From contig JAZRUV010000001.1 of NCBI GenBank assembly GCA_045652705.1, positions 1 to 64,000 of the forward strand: DNA of 64,000 nucleotides, written 5' to 3'. A program made the position numbers and the translations under genes. The stretch comes from UMGS1649 sp045652705. GTDB lineage: Bacteria; Bacillota; Clostridia; TANB77; CAG-465. The notes under the pieces were generated by a model, which did not search any database, was not told where the DNA came from, and saw only the letters and a list, made by a program, of their open reading frames with translations. Of the stretch, positions 17,476-26,349 are shown one piece after another. Numbering within the stretch: position 1 is the stretch's first letter; every line of letters starts with the position of its first letter.

Positions 17476-18048
17476 TTAATATTTCCAGATTCCTAATCCG
17501 TCATGTCTTGCTTTAATTTGAGCCGCTACTAATAAGTCTAATTTATCTATGTTTTGTCTTTCTGGTCTTAATTCAGCAAGTCCTTTTGCAAGTAATGTTT
17601 CATTGTATAATGTGCCATCAACATATATATAACCATAAACTTTACCATTTTCAGTTTTTACATTGTCATAGTCTACAGTTACTGTCTTACCTTTTAAGTC
17701 ATTTGCAATAGTTTTAGGTAATTCTGTATTTTTATCATTTTGCATTATACCTATAAGATTAATGTCATATGTGTTATTATTTGAATTAACTGTTACAGTT
17801 AAACCGTTTGTTTTAGTTACTGTACCTGTTATAGCCTCTGCTGTATATGCATATGCGTTAGTGTCTACAACTGGATTTACAACTTCTTGTGACGGTTTGT
17901 CCGGGTTTTCTGCAACTACGTTACTATTATTCATAGAATTAAATCCTATAACTACACCTGTAACTATTAAAGCTAAAGCTGCAACTATAACTAATGCCAC
18001 GGGACCATATTGTTTTATGTAAAAACTACGTTTATTCTCATAATACAT
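17476..18048 (-). CDS. Membrane-anchored SNase-fold protein, probably lacking nuclease activity
   Basis: This 190-residue protein has one N-terminal anchor (about 14-36), a linker, and a staphylococcal-nuclease-like domain (about 70-190). The C-terminal half is clear: GKVYGYIYVDGTLYNE, LLAKGLAELRP and the final LGIWKY. The usual V-D-T-P-E segment with the first catalytic Arg and the Glu is replaced by LIGIMQNDKNTE. The second Arg of the D-x-YGR motif is replaced by GKVYG. By family knowledge these are catalytic, so this is probably a binding domain only. RBS GGAGG; own promoter upstream. Confidence 0.72.
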   Translation of the reverse strand: MYYENKRSFYIKQYGPVALVIVAALALIVTGVVIGFNSMNNSNVVAENPDKPSQEVVNPVVDTNAYAYTAEAITGTVTKTNGLTVTVNSNNNTYDINLIGIMQNDKNTELPKTIANDLKGKTVTVDYDNVKTENGKVYGYIYVDGTLYNETLLAKGLAELRPERQNIDKLDLLVAAQIKARHDGLGIWKY

Positions 18049-18100
18049 AAGCTATCAACCTCCTTATATAAATAATGCAAAAACACATTATCTATATACT

Positions 18101-18129
18101 ATAATACCATACTTTTTATGTAAAGTCAA
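18101..18129 (-). promoter_or_regulatory. Sigma-A promoter for 18048
   Basis: Reading leftward: TTGACT (18129-18124), 17-nt spacer, TATTAT (18106-18101). Confidence 0.65.
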
Positions 18130-18208
18130 TATTATGTTATCAAATAGGCCGAAAAAAGTCTTTTTATATGTATTTTAAGTATAAACGTAGTGTAAATTAG
18201 TTTACAAT

Positions 18209-18931
18209 TTATATATCTGCATTATGCCAAACGTTTTGAACGTCGTCATTTGCTTCCATTTTGTCTATAAAATTCTCAAGTTTTGTTGCTTCTTCTTCAG
18301 ATAATTCTTTCTTTATTGTTGGAACCATTTTAATTTCTGCTTCAATTGCTGTATATCCTTTAGTTTCAAGGTATTCGCTTATTTTAGCAAAGCTTGTTGG
18401 TTCAGCTATAATTTCAATGCATTCTTCATCAGATACCATATCTTCAGCACCCAAATCTAGTACTTCCATCATAAGTTCATCTTCATCAATATTTGCTGAC
18501 TTTTCTAATACGAACACTGCTTTTTTGTTGAACATATATCCAACAGAACCTGTTTGTCCCATGCTTCCGCCGCTTCTATCAAAGATACATCTAATATCTG
18601 CAGCCGCTCTATTCTTGTTATCTGTCATTGCTTCAACTATAACAGCAACACCGCAAGGACCAAAACCTTCATATGTTATTTCTTCATAGTTTGCGTTACT
18701 ACCTTCTCCTGATGCTTTTTGAATACATCTATTTATATTATCATTTGGCATGTTGTTAGCTTTTGCTTTAGCTATAACATCTCTTAATTTTGCGTTATTT
18801 GCAGGATCAGGTCCACCTTGTTTAACTGCAACAGTCAATTCCTTCCCTATTTTTGAATATATTTGGGCTTTCTTTCCATCTACTGCTTCTTTTCTTCTTT
18901 TTATATTTGCCCATTTGCTATGTCCTGACAT
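18209..18931 (-). CDS. yebC: YebC/PmpR family protein
   Basis: This 240-residue protein is full length for the family: MSGHSKWANIKRRKEAVDGKK at the start, the GGPDPANNAKLR and YEGFGPCGVAVIVE blocks, and an acidic C-terminal region. Members bind DNA as regulators, and recent work links the family to relief of ribosome stalling at proline-rich sequences. Which applies here cannot be told. RBS AAGGAGTG. Confidence 0.95.
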   Translation of the reverse strand: MSGHSKWANIKRRKEAVDGKKAQIYSKIGKELTVAVKQGGPDPANNAKLRDVIAKAKANNMPNDNINRCIQKASGEGSNANYEEITYEGFGPCGVAVIVEAMTDNKNRAAADIRCIFDRSGGSMGQTGSVGYMFNKKAVFVLEKSANIDEDELMMEVLDLGAEDMVSDEECIEIIAEPTSFAKISEYLETKGYTAIEAEIKMVPTIKKELSEEEATKLENFIDKMEANDDVQNVWHNADI

Positions 18932-19074
18932 AATTTCACACTCCTTTTAATTTTACCTTAATTATTTTACCATAATTTTATTCATTTGTGTAGCCCTATT
19001 TAATAAATTATAGCTAATATTAGATTATATCATAAGAGTAGGGAGTTAAAATTAATAGTGATTTTATAGTATTG

Positions 19075-19103
19075 AAAAAATGCGTGCAAATGCACGCATT
19101 TTT
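19075..19103. terminator. Strong terminator (leftward gene 19116, possibly both ways)
   Basis: AAAAAATGCGTGCA pairs with TGCACGCATTTTTT around AA, between 19075 and 19103. T-runs are present in both directions. Confidence 0.82.
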
Positions 19104-19115
19104 TTCATCTTAATC

Positions 19116-19457
19116 TTAACAGATGGGGCGAAAATTTCCAGTAACTTCGAAAAGCTTGGGGAAAGCATTACGGAGAGCTTCCAAACTTGCAAACTTTCCG
19201 CCATCATCATTCAAATTTCGCATAATGTTGCCCTTATCATCAGCGGGATGAAAATCAGCTGTTACGCCATATGTTTTGGCAAGATGTTTCCACGTTACAC
19301 CGATACCTTCAAAAGTATGGCCTTCAGGAACATCTACGGCAAGAACGTTCTCGTGCACGATCCAAAGGTAAAGATTTTTGGACATGCCTTCAGACTTGAG
19401 GATAGCTTCTTCTAAGGTCATTTTTTGTTCTTCTGCAAAGATGTTTTTCAAAACCAT
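19116..19457 (-). CDS. Unknown soluble protein, 113 aa
   Basis: Soluble, no membrane segment; notable blocks are WIVHENVLAVDVPEGHTF and TWKHLAKTYGVTADFHPADD. Base composition is less A/T-rich than in neighbouring genes, which hints at a different origin. The start is ATG 19457 after AAGGAG; a second in-frame ATG 11 codons in is possible. Single-gene unit with its own consensus promoter and terminator. No family recognised. Confidence 0.55.
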   Translation of the reverse strand: MVLKNIFAEEQKMTLEEAILKSEGMSKNLYLWIVHENVLAVDVPEGHTFEGIGVTWKHLAKTYGVTADFHPADDKGNIMRNLNDDGGKFASLEALRNAFPKLFEVTGNFRPIC

Positions 19458-19508
19458 GTCACTCCTTATATAAAATTATTTATTTAATTTGCTTTAGTGA
19501 ACGTATAT

Positions 19509-19537
19509 ATTATACCACAATTAACATAAAATTACAA
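19509..19537 (-). promoter_or_regulatory. Sigma-A promoter for 19457
   Basis: Reading leftward: TTGTAA (19537-19532), 17-nt spacer, TATAAT (19514-19509), with an extended TGG before it. Confidence 0.68.
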
Positions 19538-19593
19538 GTATTAGTGCATAATTAAAGACAGACATATGCCGTCTGCCTTATTTTGTATATATT

Positions 19594-22500
19594 CTATTCA
19601 CTTCTAAGCGCAAGTACCGGATCTTTCTTAGCTGCTTGTTTTGATGGAATTAAGCCACCAATAAGTGTTAGTATTACACTAAGTATTACAAGTACAATTG
19701 CTCCCTCTGTTGGAAGTACTGCCGTTATATTCATATTATTTGTAACAGCATGTATTATACTGTTTATTGGGAATAACAGTAATAATGACACGCCTATTCC
19801 AAGAAGTCCAGCAAATAGACCAACTATAAATGTTTCTGCATTGAATATAGAAGATATATTTTTCTTTGATGCTCCTATTGCTCTAAGTACACCTATTTCT
19901 TTAGTACGCTCTAGTACGGAAATATATGTAATGATTCCTATCATAATTGACGATACTATTAATGAGATACTTACAAATGCTATAAGTACATAGCTTACAC
20001 TATCTACTATTACTTTTACTGATGACATCAATATGCCAGTTATGTCTGTATATTTTATAACTTTTTCATCATCTTCTTTTTCCATTTTGTCGTTATATGC
20101 GTCTAAGAAACTAATAAAGTTTTCTTTAGATGCGAAATCTTTAAAATAGAAAGATATTGCTGTTGGTTCATCCAAGTCTTGGTAACCTAAAGATGTTAAA
20201 TTAGTTTCAGCAGTCTTAGTAGTTGAATTTGTCATAGCTTGGAACAATCTTTTTAGTTCTTCTTCGTCTAAATTAAATTTAAACGCTTTTGCAATTTTAT
20301 TTTCATCTACTTTAAATGCAGATGCCATAGTTGACATTAGTTTGCCACTTAACTCCCCTACTGAAGTTAAAATTGTTTTGTTCATTGTGGCTTCTACCAT
20401 CTTTCCACCCATAGTTTTTGCTGCTGTCAAAATCATTTCTTGCGATACAAATGCTTCAACCATTTGATCCACCGCATTTTTTACAAGCATAGCACTTGGG
20501 TCTTCAGAATTAGGGTCCATCATAGAAATATATTGACTCAAGAAACCTTTAATAATAGGTGAATACACCTGAATAAAAGCATCTATAGGCACAACATATT
20601 CTTTTTCTAGATTTTTAAGTAGTGTTTGAGCTTGTTCAGATTTCATATATTCATTTACAACACTATCTACTTGGCTTAATTTTATTGAAGCAAAACCTAC
20701 TACTTGACTATTATCTATATAACTATTTAATAATCCTTTTGTTAGTGCTGTTAAGGCATCTATAAACGCTTTTTCTGCTTTAGACGTATCTGTTGTAATA
20801 GCCTTAGATATTTCACCCATATAGCCTTCTGTCATTTTAGTTATATCTTTTTCATTTATTTTAACACCAAAAGCCGAAGACAACATATTTGTATCTACAG
20901 ATATCATATCCTCAAATTTTAGTCCCGTTTGTTTCTCTTCATCATCAAAATATTTATTACTAAATACATTTATATTTCTGTTTTCTAGCTGTTTCTTTAC
21001 AATTTCAGATTCAGAAGCTTCGTTTATTACATACTCTGTTAGTTCCTTTTTATATAACACTCCTGACATTAAATTAGAAGAATTAGAACTATCTTTTGGA
21101 GCTGCAATTCCAACTATCTTTAATTTTAAAGAATCGTTATATAGACTTTCCATAAACTTCTTATCTGATGTCATATCTTCATATACTTTGTATTTACTGT
21201 TATATTTATATGTATCTGTTGCATGTATAAGTTTAAGATCTATGTTCATAAGCTCATCATATGTAAGTTCTAATGGAACTGTGTTATCTTCAGTAGCTTC
21301 TCCTTGCATTATATTAGTAAGCATTTTCTCTAGGTCTTTTACATCTTTTAAGCCTAAACTGTATAGCAATAAATCAGAAATTTCGTTTTCTGCCGGAAGA
21401 ACTAGAAGTACTTCATCATATTTTTCAGGCCATTTACCTTTTAGCATCTTATATGGACTTTTTGCCATCGTATCATTATCTACCATTTCAGTAAATACAG
21501 ATACAGTACCACTTGCCATAGACATTATTGAATCTCCACCATACATTGACGCCAGTATTTCGCTTGGATTTAATTTTGTTATATCACCTTTTACATTTTT
21601 AGTATATATAAGAGGATTTATATTATATTTGTATTGTGTTAAAGATACCATATCATCTACTTTTTTCTTATTATCTTGCAAGTAGTATTTTAAAGACTTA
21701 AGATCGTTTTCTCCTATTTTTGAAAACATATTAGTAAAGTTTTTATTTTCCTTTACAACTCCATCTTCTCTTTCTTCAGTATCGCCCGGCACCATAGAAA
21801 GAAGCATTGATGTGGCATCTGCTGTTTCAGCCATTATACTTAATGGATATGATGTTAATGTGTCTTCTTGTATCTTATCTATATAGTTTTGAAATCCTGT
21901 AGATAAAGATAGTATGAGAGCTATACCAATTATACCAATTGAACCAGCAAAAGCTGTAAGTATTGTTCTTCCTTTTTTAGTCAGTAAATTATTAAAACTC
22001 AAAGCTAAAGCTGTCATAATAGACATTGATGCTTTTCCCAAGTTCTTATACTTAGGCTTCTCTTTCTTTTTATCTTCTATTATAAAAGGATTTGAATCGT
22101 CTATTATTTTACCATCTCTTAATTTAACAATTCTTGTAGAATAAGTCTCTGCAAGTTCTGGATTATGAGTAACCATTATTACAAGTCTATCATTTGCCAC
22201 TTCTTTTAAAAGTTCCATAACCTGTACACTTGTCTCTGTATCTAAGGCGCCTGTAGGTTCATCTGCAAGAAGTATATCTGGGTTATTGACTAAAGCTCTT
22301 GCAATAGCAACCCTTTGCATTTGTCCACCAGACATTTGGTTAGGTCTCTTATGGGCTTGATCTTTTAACCCTACTTTATCTAATGCCTCTAATGCTCTTT
22401 TCTTTCTTTCGCTTTTCGAAATACCACCAATAGTTAAGGCTAGTTCAACATTTGCTAGAACAGTTTGGTGTGGTATTAAGTTATAGCTTTGGAATACAAA

Positions 22501-22758
22501 GCCTACAGTATGGTTTCTATATGAGTCCCAGTCTCTATCTTTGTAGTCTTTAGTAGATACGTTGTTTATAATTAAATCTCCTGTATCATATCTATCTAAA
22601 CCACCTACTATATTAAGTAATGTCGTTTTACCACTGCCTGAAGGTCCAAGAATAGATACAAATTCGTTATCTCTAAAGTTTAAACTTACATCATTTAACG
22701 CAATTTGTACTAGCTCCCCTGTTTTATATTTTTTAGATATATTTTTTATTTGTAGCAT
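19594..22758 (-). CDS. ABC transporter, ATPase fused to FtsX-type permease (MacB-like)
   Basis: This 1054-residue fusion begins with a full ATPase: Walker A GPSGSGKTT (38-46), signature MSGGQMQRVAIARAL (about 143-157) and LLADEPTGALD. A first membrane helix lies near 262-285. A very large extracytoplasmic region (about 290-920) follows, then three C-terminal helices of the FtsX permease fold. MacB/LolCDE-type machines use such domains to move lipids, peptides or antibiotics by mechanotransmission. No partner gene for a membrane-fusion protein is near, as expected in Gram-positives. Substrate unknown; bacteriocin or peptide resistance is one option. RBS GGAGG. Confidence 0.9.
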   Translation of the reverse strand: MLQIKNISKKYKTGELVQIALNDVSLNFRDNEFVSILGPSGSGKTTLLNIVGGLDRYDTGDLIINNVSTKDYKDRDWDSYRNHTVGFVFQSYNLIPHQTVLANVELALTIGGISKSERKKRALEALDKVGLKDQAHKRPNQMSGGQMQRVAIARALVNNPDILLADEPTGALDTETSVQVMELLKEVANDRLVIMVTHNPELAETYSTRIVKLRDGKIIDDSNPFIIEDKKKEKPKYKNLGKASMSIMTALALSFNNLLTKKGRTILTAFAGSIGIIGIALILSLSTGFQNYIDKIQEDTLTSYPLSIMAETADATSMLLSMVPGDTEEREDGVVKENKNFTNMFSKIGENDLKSLKYYLQDNKKKVDDMVSLTQYKYNINPLIYTKNVKGDITKLNPSEILASMYGGDSIMSMASGTVSVFTEMVDNDTMAKSPYKMLKGKWPEKYDEVLLVLPAENEISDLLLYSLGLKDVKDLEKMLTNIMQGEATEDNTVPLELTYDELMNIDLKLIHATDTYKYNSKYKVYEDMTSDKKFMESLYNDSLKLKIVGIAAPKDSSNSSNLMSGVLYKKELTEYVINEASESEIVKKQLENRNINVFSNKYFDDEEKQTGLKFEDMISVDTNMLSSAFGVKINEKDITKMTEGYMGEISKAITTDTSKAEKAFIDALTALTKGLLNSYIDNSQVVGFASIKLSQVDSVVNEYMKSEQAQTLLKNLEKEYVVPIDAFIQVYSPIIKGFLSQYISMMDPNSEDPSAMLVKNAVDQMVEAFVSQEMILTAAKTMGGKMVEATMNKTILTSVGELSGKLMSTMASAFKVDENKIAKAFKFNLDEEELKRLFQAMTNSTTKTAETNLTSLGYQDLDEPTAISFYFKDFASKENFISFLDAYNDKMEKEDDEKVIKYTDITGILMSSVKVIVDSVSYVLIAFVSISLIVSSIMIGIITYISVLERTKEIGVLRAIGASKKNISSIFNAETFIVGLFAGLLGIGVSLLLLFPINSIIHAVTNNMNITAVLPTEGAIVLVILSVILTLIGGLIPSKQAAKKDPVLALRSE

Positions 22759-22805
22759 ATTTCCTCCGCTAAAAATTAAATAAACACAATTCCTTTAATC
22801 ATATA

Positions 22806-22834
22806 ATTTTACTACAAAAAAATAGTAATAGCAA
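22806..22834 (-). promoter_or_regulatory. Possible promoter of the ABC transporter gene
   Basis: Reading leftward: TTGCTA (22834-22829), 17-nt spacer, TAAAAT (22811-22806). Confidence 0.45.
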
Positions 22835-22939
22835 CGATTATACGCAATTTCACATATTATTTATAACAAATAATTAGAAATATATGGAAACTCCTATATC
22901 TATTATATGGAAATATTTTTGCAGTATACTATACATAGC

Positions 22940-22969
22940 AAAAAGGATGGTAAAATTACCATCCTTTTT
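22940..22969. terminator. Terminator after the four-gene operon 22977-24937
   Basis: AAAAAGGATGGTAA (22940-22953) pairs perfectly with TTACCATCCTTTTT (22956-22969). Confidence 0.82.
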
Positions 22970-22976
22970 AGTTTTA

Positions 22977-23570
22977 CTAATTATCGTAAGCTTGGTCACT
23001 GTAATACGAGCACATTATCATAAGCACTGTAATGTGGTCAAGTGTACAATTGTCTGAAACTTTTACAGTAAAGTCGTTGAAGAAAAAATTAGATGAGTAT
23101 GTTGCTATAAGCGTTCCATCTTTATCTCTCATTTCACCAGAAGTGTTAAAGTCATTAAATTTTACTTTGGCTACGAGATTCTCTTCAGTATCATATATTT
23201 TGTACTCTTCTCCCAATAGCTCTACTTGACCTACCATATCTACAGTGAAACTATCATTTACATAGATGCCATGTGAATCCTGAGCTATAAAATGATAGGC
23301 ATCTCCTGCATAGGCGATTTTATCTCCAGATGAGCTATACATAGTAAGTGGATCGGTTACAAGGGCAAATATATTCCCTTTTACCTCACCTATTTCGGTA
23401 CCGTCACGTTCAACCTCAATGGTTGTAGAAAGTCTAAAGTTTTTTACATCACATTTATATTCTGTAATATTCCCCGCAAGTTTAGGCATAAGGAACATTG
23501 AGATTATGCCTAACAATATTATAGCAGTTATAATAGCAAAATAAATTATATACCACTTTTTCTTATTCAT
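22977..23570 (-). CDS. Membrane-anchored protein, possible LURP-one/Tubby-like fold
   Basis: The start is ATG 23570 after GAGGTG; longer in-frame starts lie inside the upstream gene. The 197-residue product has a single N-terminal helix (about 8-30) and a beta-rich domain with repeated short strands (IYDTEENLVAKVKF, MRDKDGTLIATYSS) and a closing LDHITVLMIMCSYYSD. This pattern resembles LURP-one/scramblase-like Tubby folds, a resemblance by eye only. It overlaps the upstream gene by 8 bp and is the last gene of the operon. Function unknown. Confidence 0.6.
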   Translation of the reverse strand: MNKKKWYIIYFAIITAIILLGIISMFLMPKLAGNITEYKCDVKNFRLSTTIEVERDGTEIGEVKGNIFALVTDPLTMYSSSGDKIAYAGDAYHFIAQDSHGIYVNDSFTVDMVGQVELLGEEYKIYDTEENLVAKVKFNDFNTSGEMRDKDGTLIATYSSNFFFNDFTVKVSDNCTLDHITVLMIMCSYYSDQAYDN

Positions 23571-23967
23571 ATCCAACACCTCTTTCTTTATCACGTTTTG
23601 GATATTCTGGAGCTTTAGGCATAATTCCTCTAACCTCATATCTGTCATCCGGAGCTTGATAAGGTAAAAATCCTCCTGTACTTTTGCCAGGTTCTGAATA
23701 ATCCATAATTTCTACTGGTTTAAACCCTACAGGTTTCCACAAAGCAGGATTAAACCGCTTTTCTTGTTTTACTATGGGTATGTTATTTTCATCCTCCACA
23801 TTATCTGTTGCATTAAGATTTCTGCCGCATAACGGGCAAACTTTAACTTCTAACTCGGCAGAATTCCATGGTAAACATACTTGCATAATATTATTCCGAA
23901 TAATAATCTTACATCTCATTCCTCGAGATTCAAATTCATATCCAACTCCATTACAACAATTGCACAT
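23563..23967 (-). CDS. Zinc-ribbon-like protein with a short repeated tail motif
   Basis: The 134 residues begin with a CNCC cluster and have CPLCGRN near residue 43, giving a four-cysteine pattern that fits a zinc ribbon. The second half has FNPALWKPVGF and later RGIMPKAPEYPK. The same pair of blocks (WNPALWELFE, PGLLPKAPEVKK) forms most of the 63-aa protein encoded just upstream. The blocks are also near adjacent in both proteins, so they look homologous. Third gene of the operon. Function unknown. Confidence 0.6.
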   Translation of the reverse strand: MCNCCNGVGYEFESRGMRCKIIIRNNIMQVCLPWNSAELEVKVCPLCGRNLNATDNVEDENNIPIVKQEKRFNPALWKPVGFKPVEIMDYSEPGKSTGGFLPYQAPDDRYEVRGIMPKAPEYPKRDKERGVGYE

Positions 23968-23982
23968 TTCTTTGCATTCTCC

Positions 23983-24174
23983 TTAATATGAATTATAGAT
24001 CTTTTTAACCTCTGGGGCTTTAGGCAGAAGCCCGGGGACTTCAAATTGTTCTTCAAGTGGTTGATGCTCAATAAAACCGTTATGTTTAGTTACAAATGAA
24101 GTAGTTGCAATCTTAGTAGAATCAATTTCAAATAGTTCCCATAAGGCGGGATTCCACTTCTTTTCACTCTTCAT
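23983..24174 (-). CDS. Small 63-aa protein with NPALW and PKAPE blocks
   Basis: The start is chosen as ATG 24174, which has GGAGG at a normal distance; the ATG at 24183 is too close to it. The coding region overlaps the end of the MBL gene. The protein is almost only the two blocks shared with the next gene (KKWNPALWE and GLLPKAPEVKK). It could be a binding peptide or partner of the larger zinc-ribbon protein. Confidence 0.55.
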   Translation of the reverse strand: MKSEKKWNPALWELFEIDSTKIATTSFVTKHNGFIEHQPLEEQFEVPGLLPKAPEVKKIYNSY

Positions 24175-24937
24175 ATTCTTCATCCTCCAACGAAAAAATA
24201 TCTCCTTCATTAGCTACAACAACATTGTCAAATATTGCTTTTGCCTCTCCAACATAGCTTTCAGGAGATTCCTCAGGCCAAAAATGCGTAAGCATAAGTT
24301 TCTTTACATTTGCTTCTTTGGCAATAATTGCAGCTTGCTTTGCAGTAAGATGCGGATTAATTTCCGGAAATCCATGCCTTTCAAGAAGGCTAGATTCACA
24401 TATGAGTAAATCTGCATTTTTTGCAAACCCAATTATCTTATTCCTCGTATTTAAAACAAAAGAAATATCTGAAGTATAAACAACCGTACGAATACCATCT
24501 TCTACTTTAATAGAATAAGATTCATTGCTATGCCCATTCAAACAAAATGATACTTTGAGCTTACCAATCTTCACCCCTATATAATCATTAAGAATGGTAG
24601 CATAATTTGCAAACGCGTTGTCTTCAAGAACAATATCTTCATGAATATCTGTAGGCATCATCGGAAGATAAATAGAAATGGGCTTTTCTAACCGTTTCTG
24701 CTTATGAAATACATAGGATGCATATTGTAAGTTGTATACATCGTTGTAATGGTCGCGATGTAAATGACTTATAAACACATGAAGATTTCTCAGATCTTCG
24801 GGGTAATTTAACAGCCTATGGCTGCCGCTTCCGCAATCCAACATTACTTTTGCATCACCTTCGGTGATAAGAAAGCCAGGACAATTGTGACCTTCAGTGG
24901 CATATGGAGATTGAGTCCCTAAAACCTTTACTTGCAT
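24164..24937 (-). CDS. MBL-fold metallohydrolase, RNase Z / phosphodiesterase type
   Basis: This 257-residue protein has the metallo-beta-lactamase motif H58-L-H60-R-D62-H63, an early LDCGSGSH loop, YTSD with a metal-bridging Asp, and LTHFWPEE near the C-terminus. This is the layout of the RNase Z / cyclic-nucleotide phosphodiesterase branch. It is probably not the essential tRNase Z, since no exosite arm is obvious. It is the first gene of an operon with three small unknown genes, so its substrate may be specific to that system. RBS GGAGG. Confidence 0.82.
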   Translation of the reverse strand: MQVKVLGTQSPYATEGHNCPGFLITEGDAKVMLDCGSGSHRLLNYPEDLRNLHVFISHLHRDHYNDVYNLQYASYVFHKQKRLEKPISIYLPMMPTDIHEDIVLEDNAFANYATILNDYIGVKIGKLKVSFCLNGHSNESYSIKVEDGIRTVVYTSDISFVLNTRNKIIGFAKNADLLICESSLLERHGFPEINPHLTAKQAAIIAKEANVKKLMLTHFWPEESPESYVGEAKAIFDNVVVANEGDIFSLEDEEYEE

Positions 24938-25003
24938 ATTTTACCTCCAAAATTATTTTTATTTAAAAGATAGTTACTTTTAATTTATATAAATTGCGTA
25001 GTT

Positions 25004-25032
25004 ATTATAACATACATTATGTCAATTTACAA
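25004..25032 (-). promoter_or_regulatory. Promoter of the four-gene operon
   Basis: Reading leftward: TTGTAA (25032-25027), 17-nt spacer, TATAAT (25009-25004). It is back to back with the rightward promoter at 25043. Confidence 0.65.
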
Positions 25033-25042
25033 GCTGTTTGCA

Positions 25043-25071
25043 TTGCAATATCTTCATGACTATGATATAAT
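25043..25071 (+). promoter_or_regulatory. Promoter for 25126
   Basis: TTGCAA (25043-25048), 17-nt spacer, TATAAT (25066-25071). Confidence 0.65.
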
Positions 25072-25125
25072 TAGTTATACTATAAATTTAAGGTTAATTG
25101 TTAATACAACAAAGGAGATGTATAT

Positions 25126-25728
25126 ATGAGCGATAACTCTATCGAAAGAGCCTGGAAATACTTTCTTGAACGGACGAAAAAAGTTTATATAGAAAAGCGT
25201 GTAGAAATAGAAACATTTGAAGAATACCTCGCCCACAGATATCGTGACAATTGCTATTACTATAGTGGCTATGCAATTATGGGACTTATGCCTCAAGACT
25301 ATCTTTTAAGAGGTGAGCTTACTTTAAAAGATGATTGGCCATGGCAAAATGGCGGTTATAGACATGGCTGGGTTGAATTTGAGTTTGAAGGTGAATGCTA
25401 CGTTTTTGATTCTATGCTTAAAACCCCTGTGCCTAAACAAGAATATTACGACTATTACAAACCTCAAATCAGTTACAAGAAATCTCAAAAAGAAATTTTA
25501 GATATATTCTTAAATGTACCTGGCGCTATAAAAATCGATGATTATTTTTGGCAATTCAAGTATTGCATTACGCATATAAGCCCTAAGGAACTTTCATATG
25601 ATGAAATTATTGAATATGATCGTAATAATGGTTACGTTCCTAGTGTATTAATGCTTGCTAGAATTCAAATTAATAAGTATACTGGCGAGGTAACACGGTT
25701 TATCGCATATTCAGAACCATCAGGTTAA
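25126..25728 (+). CDS. Unknown protein with a Cys-His-Asp arrangement (possible transglutaminase/papain-like fold)
   Basis: This 200-residue soluble protein has RDNCYYYSGYAIMGL (a Cys at a helix start), then GYRHGWVEFEFEG and CYVFDSM. The order Cys, His-x-Trp, Asp mirrors the catalytic triad of transglutaminase-like and related thiol enzymes. No classical domain is clear, so this is a fold-level guess. RBS AAAGGAG precedes ATG 25126; the gene stands alone between a promoter and terminator and is divergent from the MBL operon. Confidence 0.55.
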   Translation: MSDNSIERAWKYFLERTKKVYIEKRVEIETFEEYLAHRYRDNCYYYSGYAIMGLMPQDYLLRGELTLKDDWPWQNGGYRHGWVEFEFEGECYVFDSMLKTPVPKQEYYDYYKPQISYKKSQKEILDIFLNVPGAIKIDDYFWQFKYCITHISPKELSYDEIIEYDRNNGYVPSVLMLARIQINKYTGEVTRFIAYSEPSG

Positions 25729-25732
25729 AACT

Positions 25733-25770
25733 AAAACAGATTAGATATTAATTTTATCTAATCTGTTTTT
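25733..25770 (+). terminator. Terminator after 25126-25728
   Basis: AAAACAGATTAGATA (25733-25747) pairs with TATCTAATCTGTTTT (25755-25769). Confidence 0.85.
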
Positions 25771-25781
25771 ATATGTTCAAA

Positions 25782-26336
25782 TTAATATAGTACTGTGTAA
25801 TAGTTATAATTTTTAATTACACTATTTAAATAGTTTCTTGTTTCTTTATATTTAATGCATTCATATACATCCGAGAATGTTTCATATGCTTTATATTCCT
25901 TGTCAAGCCACGCCTTTGTGTTTCCCATTCCCGCATTATATGCTACAACTGCGAGGTAATAATTCCCTTCAAAATGACTTATTAAATAAGATATGTATTT
26001 AGTGCCTAAAAATATATTTGTATAAGGGTCATATACATCATACTCTTTCTCATCTATACTGTCTGTTTTTCTTGCCATATCATAAGCTGTGGCATCCATA
26101 AGTTGCATTAATCCCTTTGCTCCACTATGTGAAGTAGCACTTTCATTAAACTTACTTTCTTGCTTAATAATTGCGTATACTAAATTAGGGTCAACATTAT
26201 ATATACTTGATGCTTGTTCAACTATATCTTTGTATTTTCTAGGATATACCATATTTCTATATATCCATAAAACGACAATACAAACTGACGCAACAACTAT
26301 TATTATTTGTAATATTCTTTTTAGTATTTTTTTCAA
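25782..26336 (-). CDS. Lytic transglycosylase, SLT family, membrane-anchored
   Basis: The start is TTG 26336 with GGAGAGAG upstream. The 184 residues have an N-terminal membrane helix (about 8-26) and an SLT domain: catalytic Glu60 in IIKQESKFNESA, SGAKGLMQLM, and VVAYNAGMGNTKAW. The enzyme cleaves the glycan strand of peptidoglycan to 1,6-anhydromuropeptides outside the membrane. It follows polA by 13 nt and is the last gene of the leftward group. Confidence 0.93.
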   Translation of the reverse strand: MKKILKRILQIIIVVASVCIVVLWIYRNMVYPRKYKDIVEQASSIYNVDPNLVYAIIKQESKFNESATSHSGAKGLMQLMDATAYDMARKTDSIDEKEYDVYDPYTNIFLGTKYISYLISHFEGNYYLAVVAYNAGMGNTKAWLDKEYKAYETFSDVYECIKYKETRNYLNSVIKNYNYYTVLY

Positions 26337-26349
26337 AGCGTTCTCTCTC

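Noticed and set aside
19594..22758. Many long ORFs on the opposite strand of leftward genes (for example around 21188-21685)
   Set aside because: They have no RBS, lie fully inside well-supported genes and have composition of reversed coding sequence.
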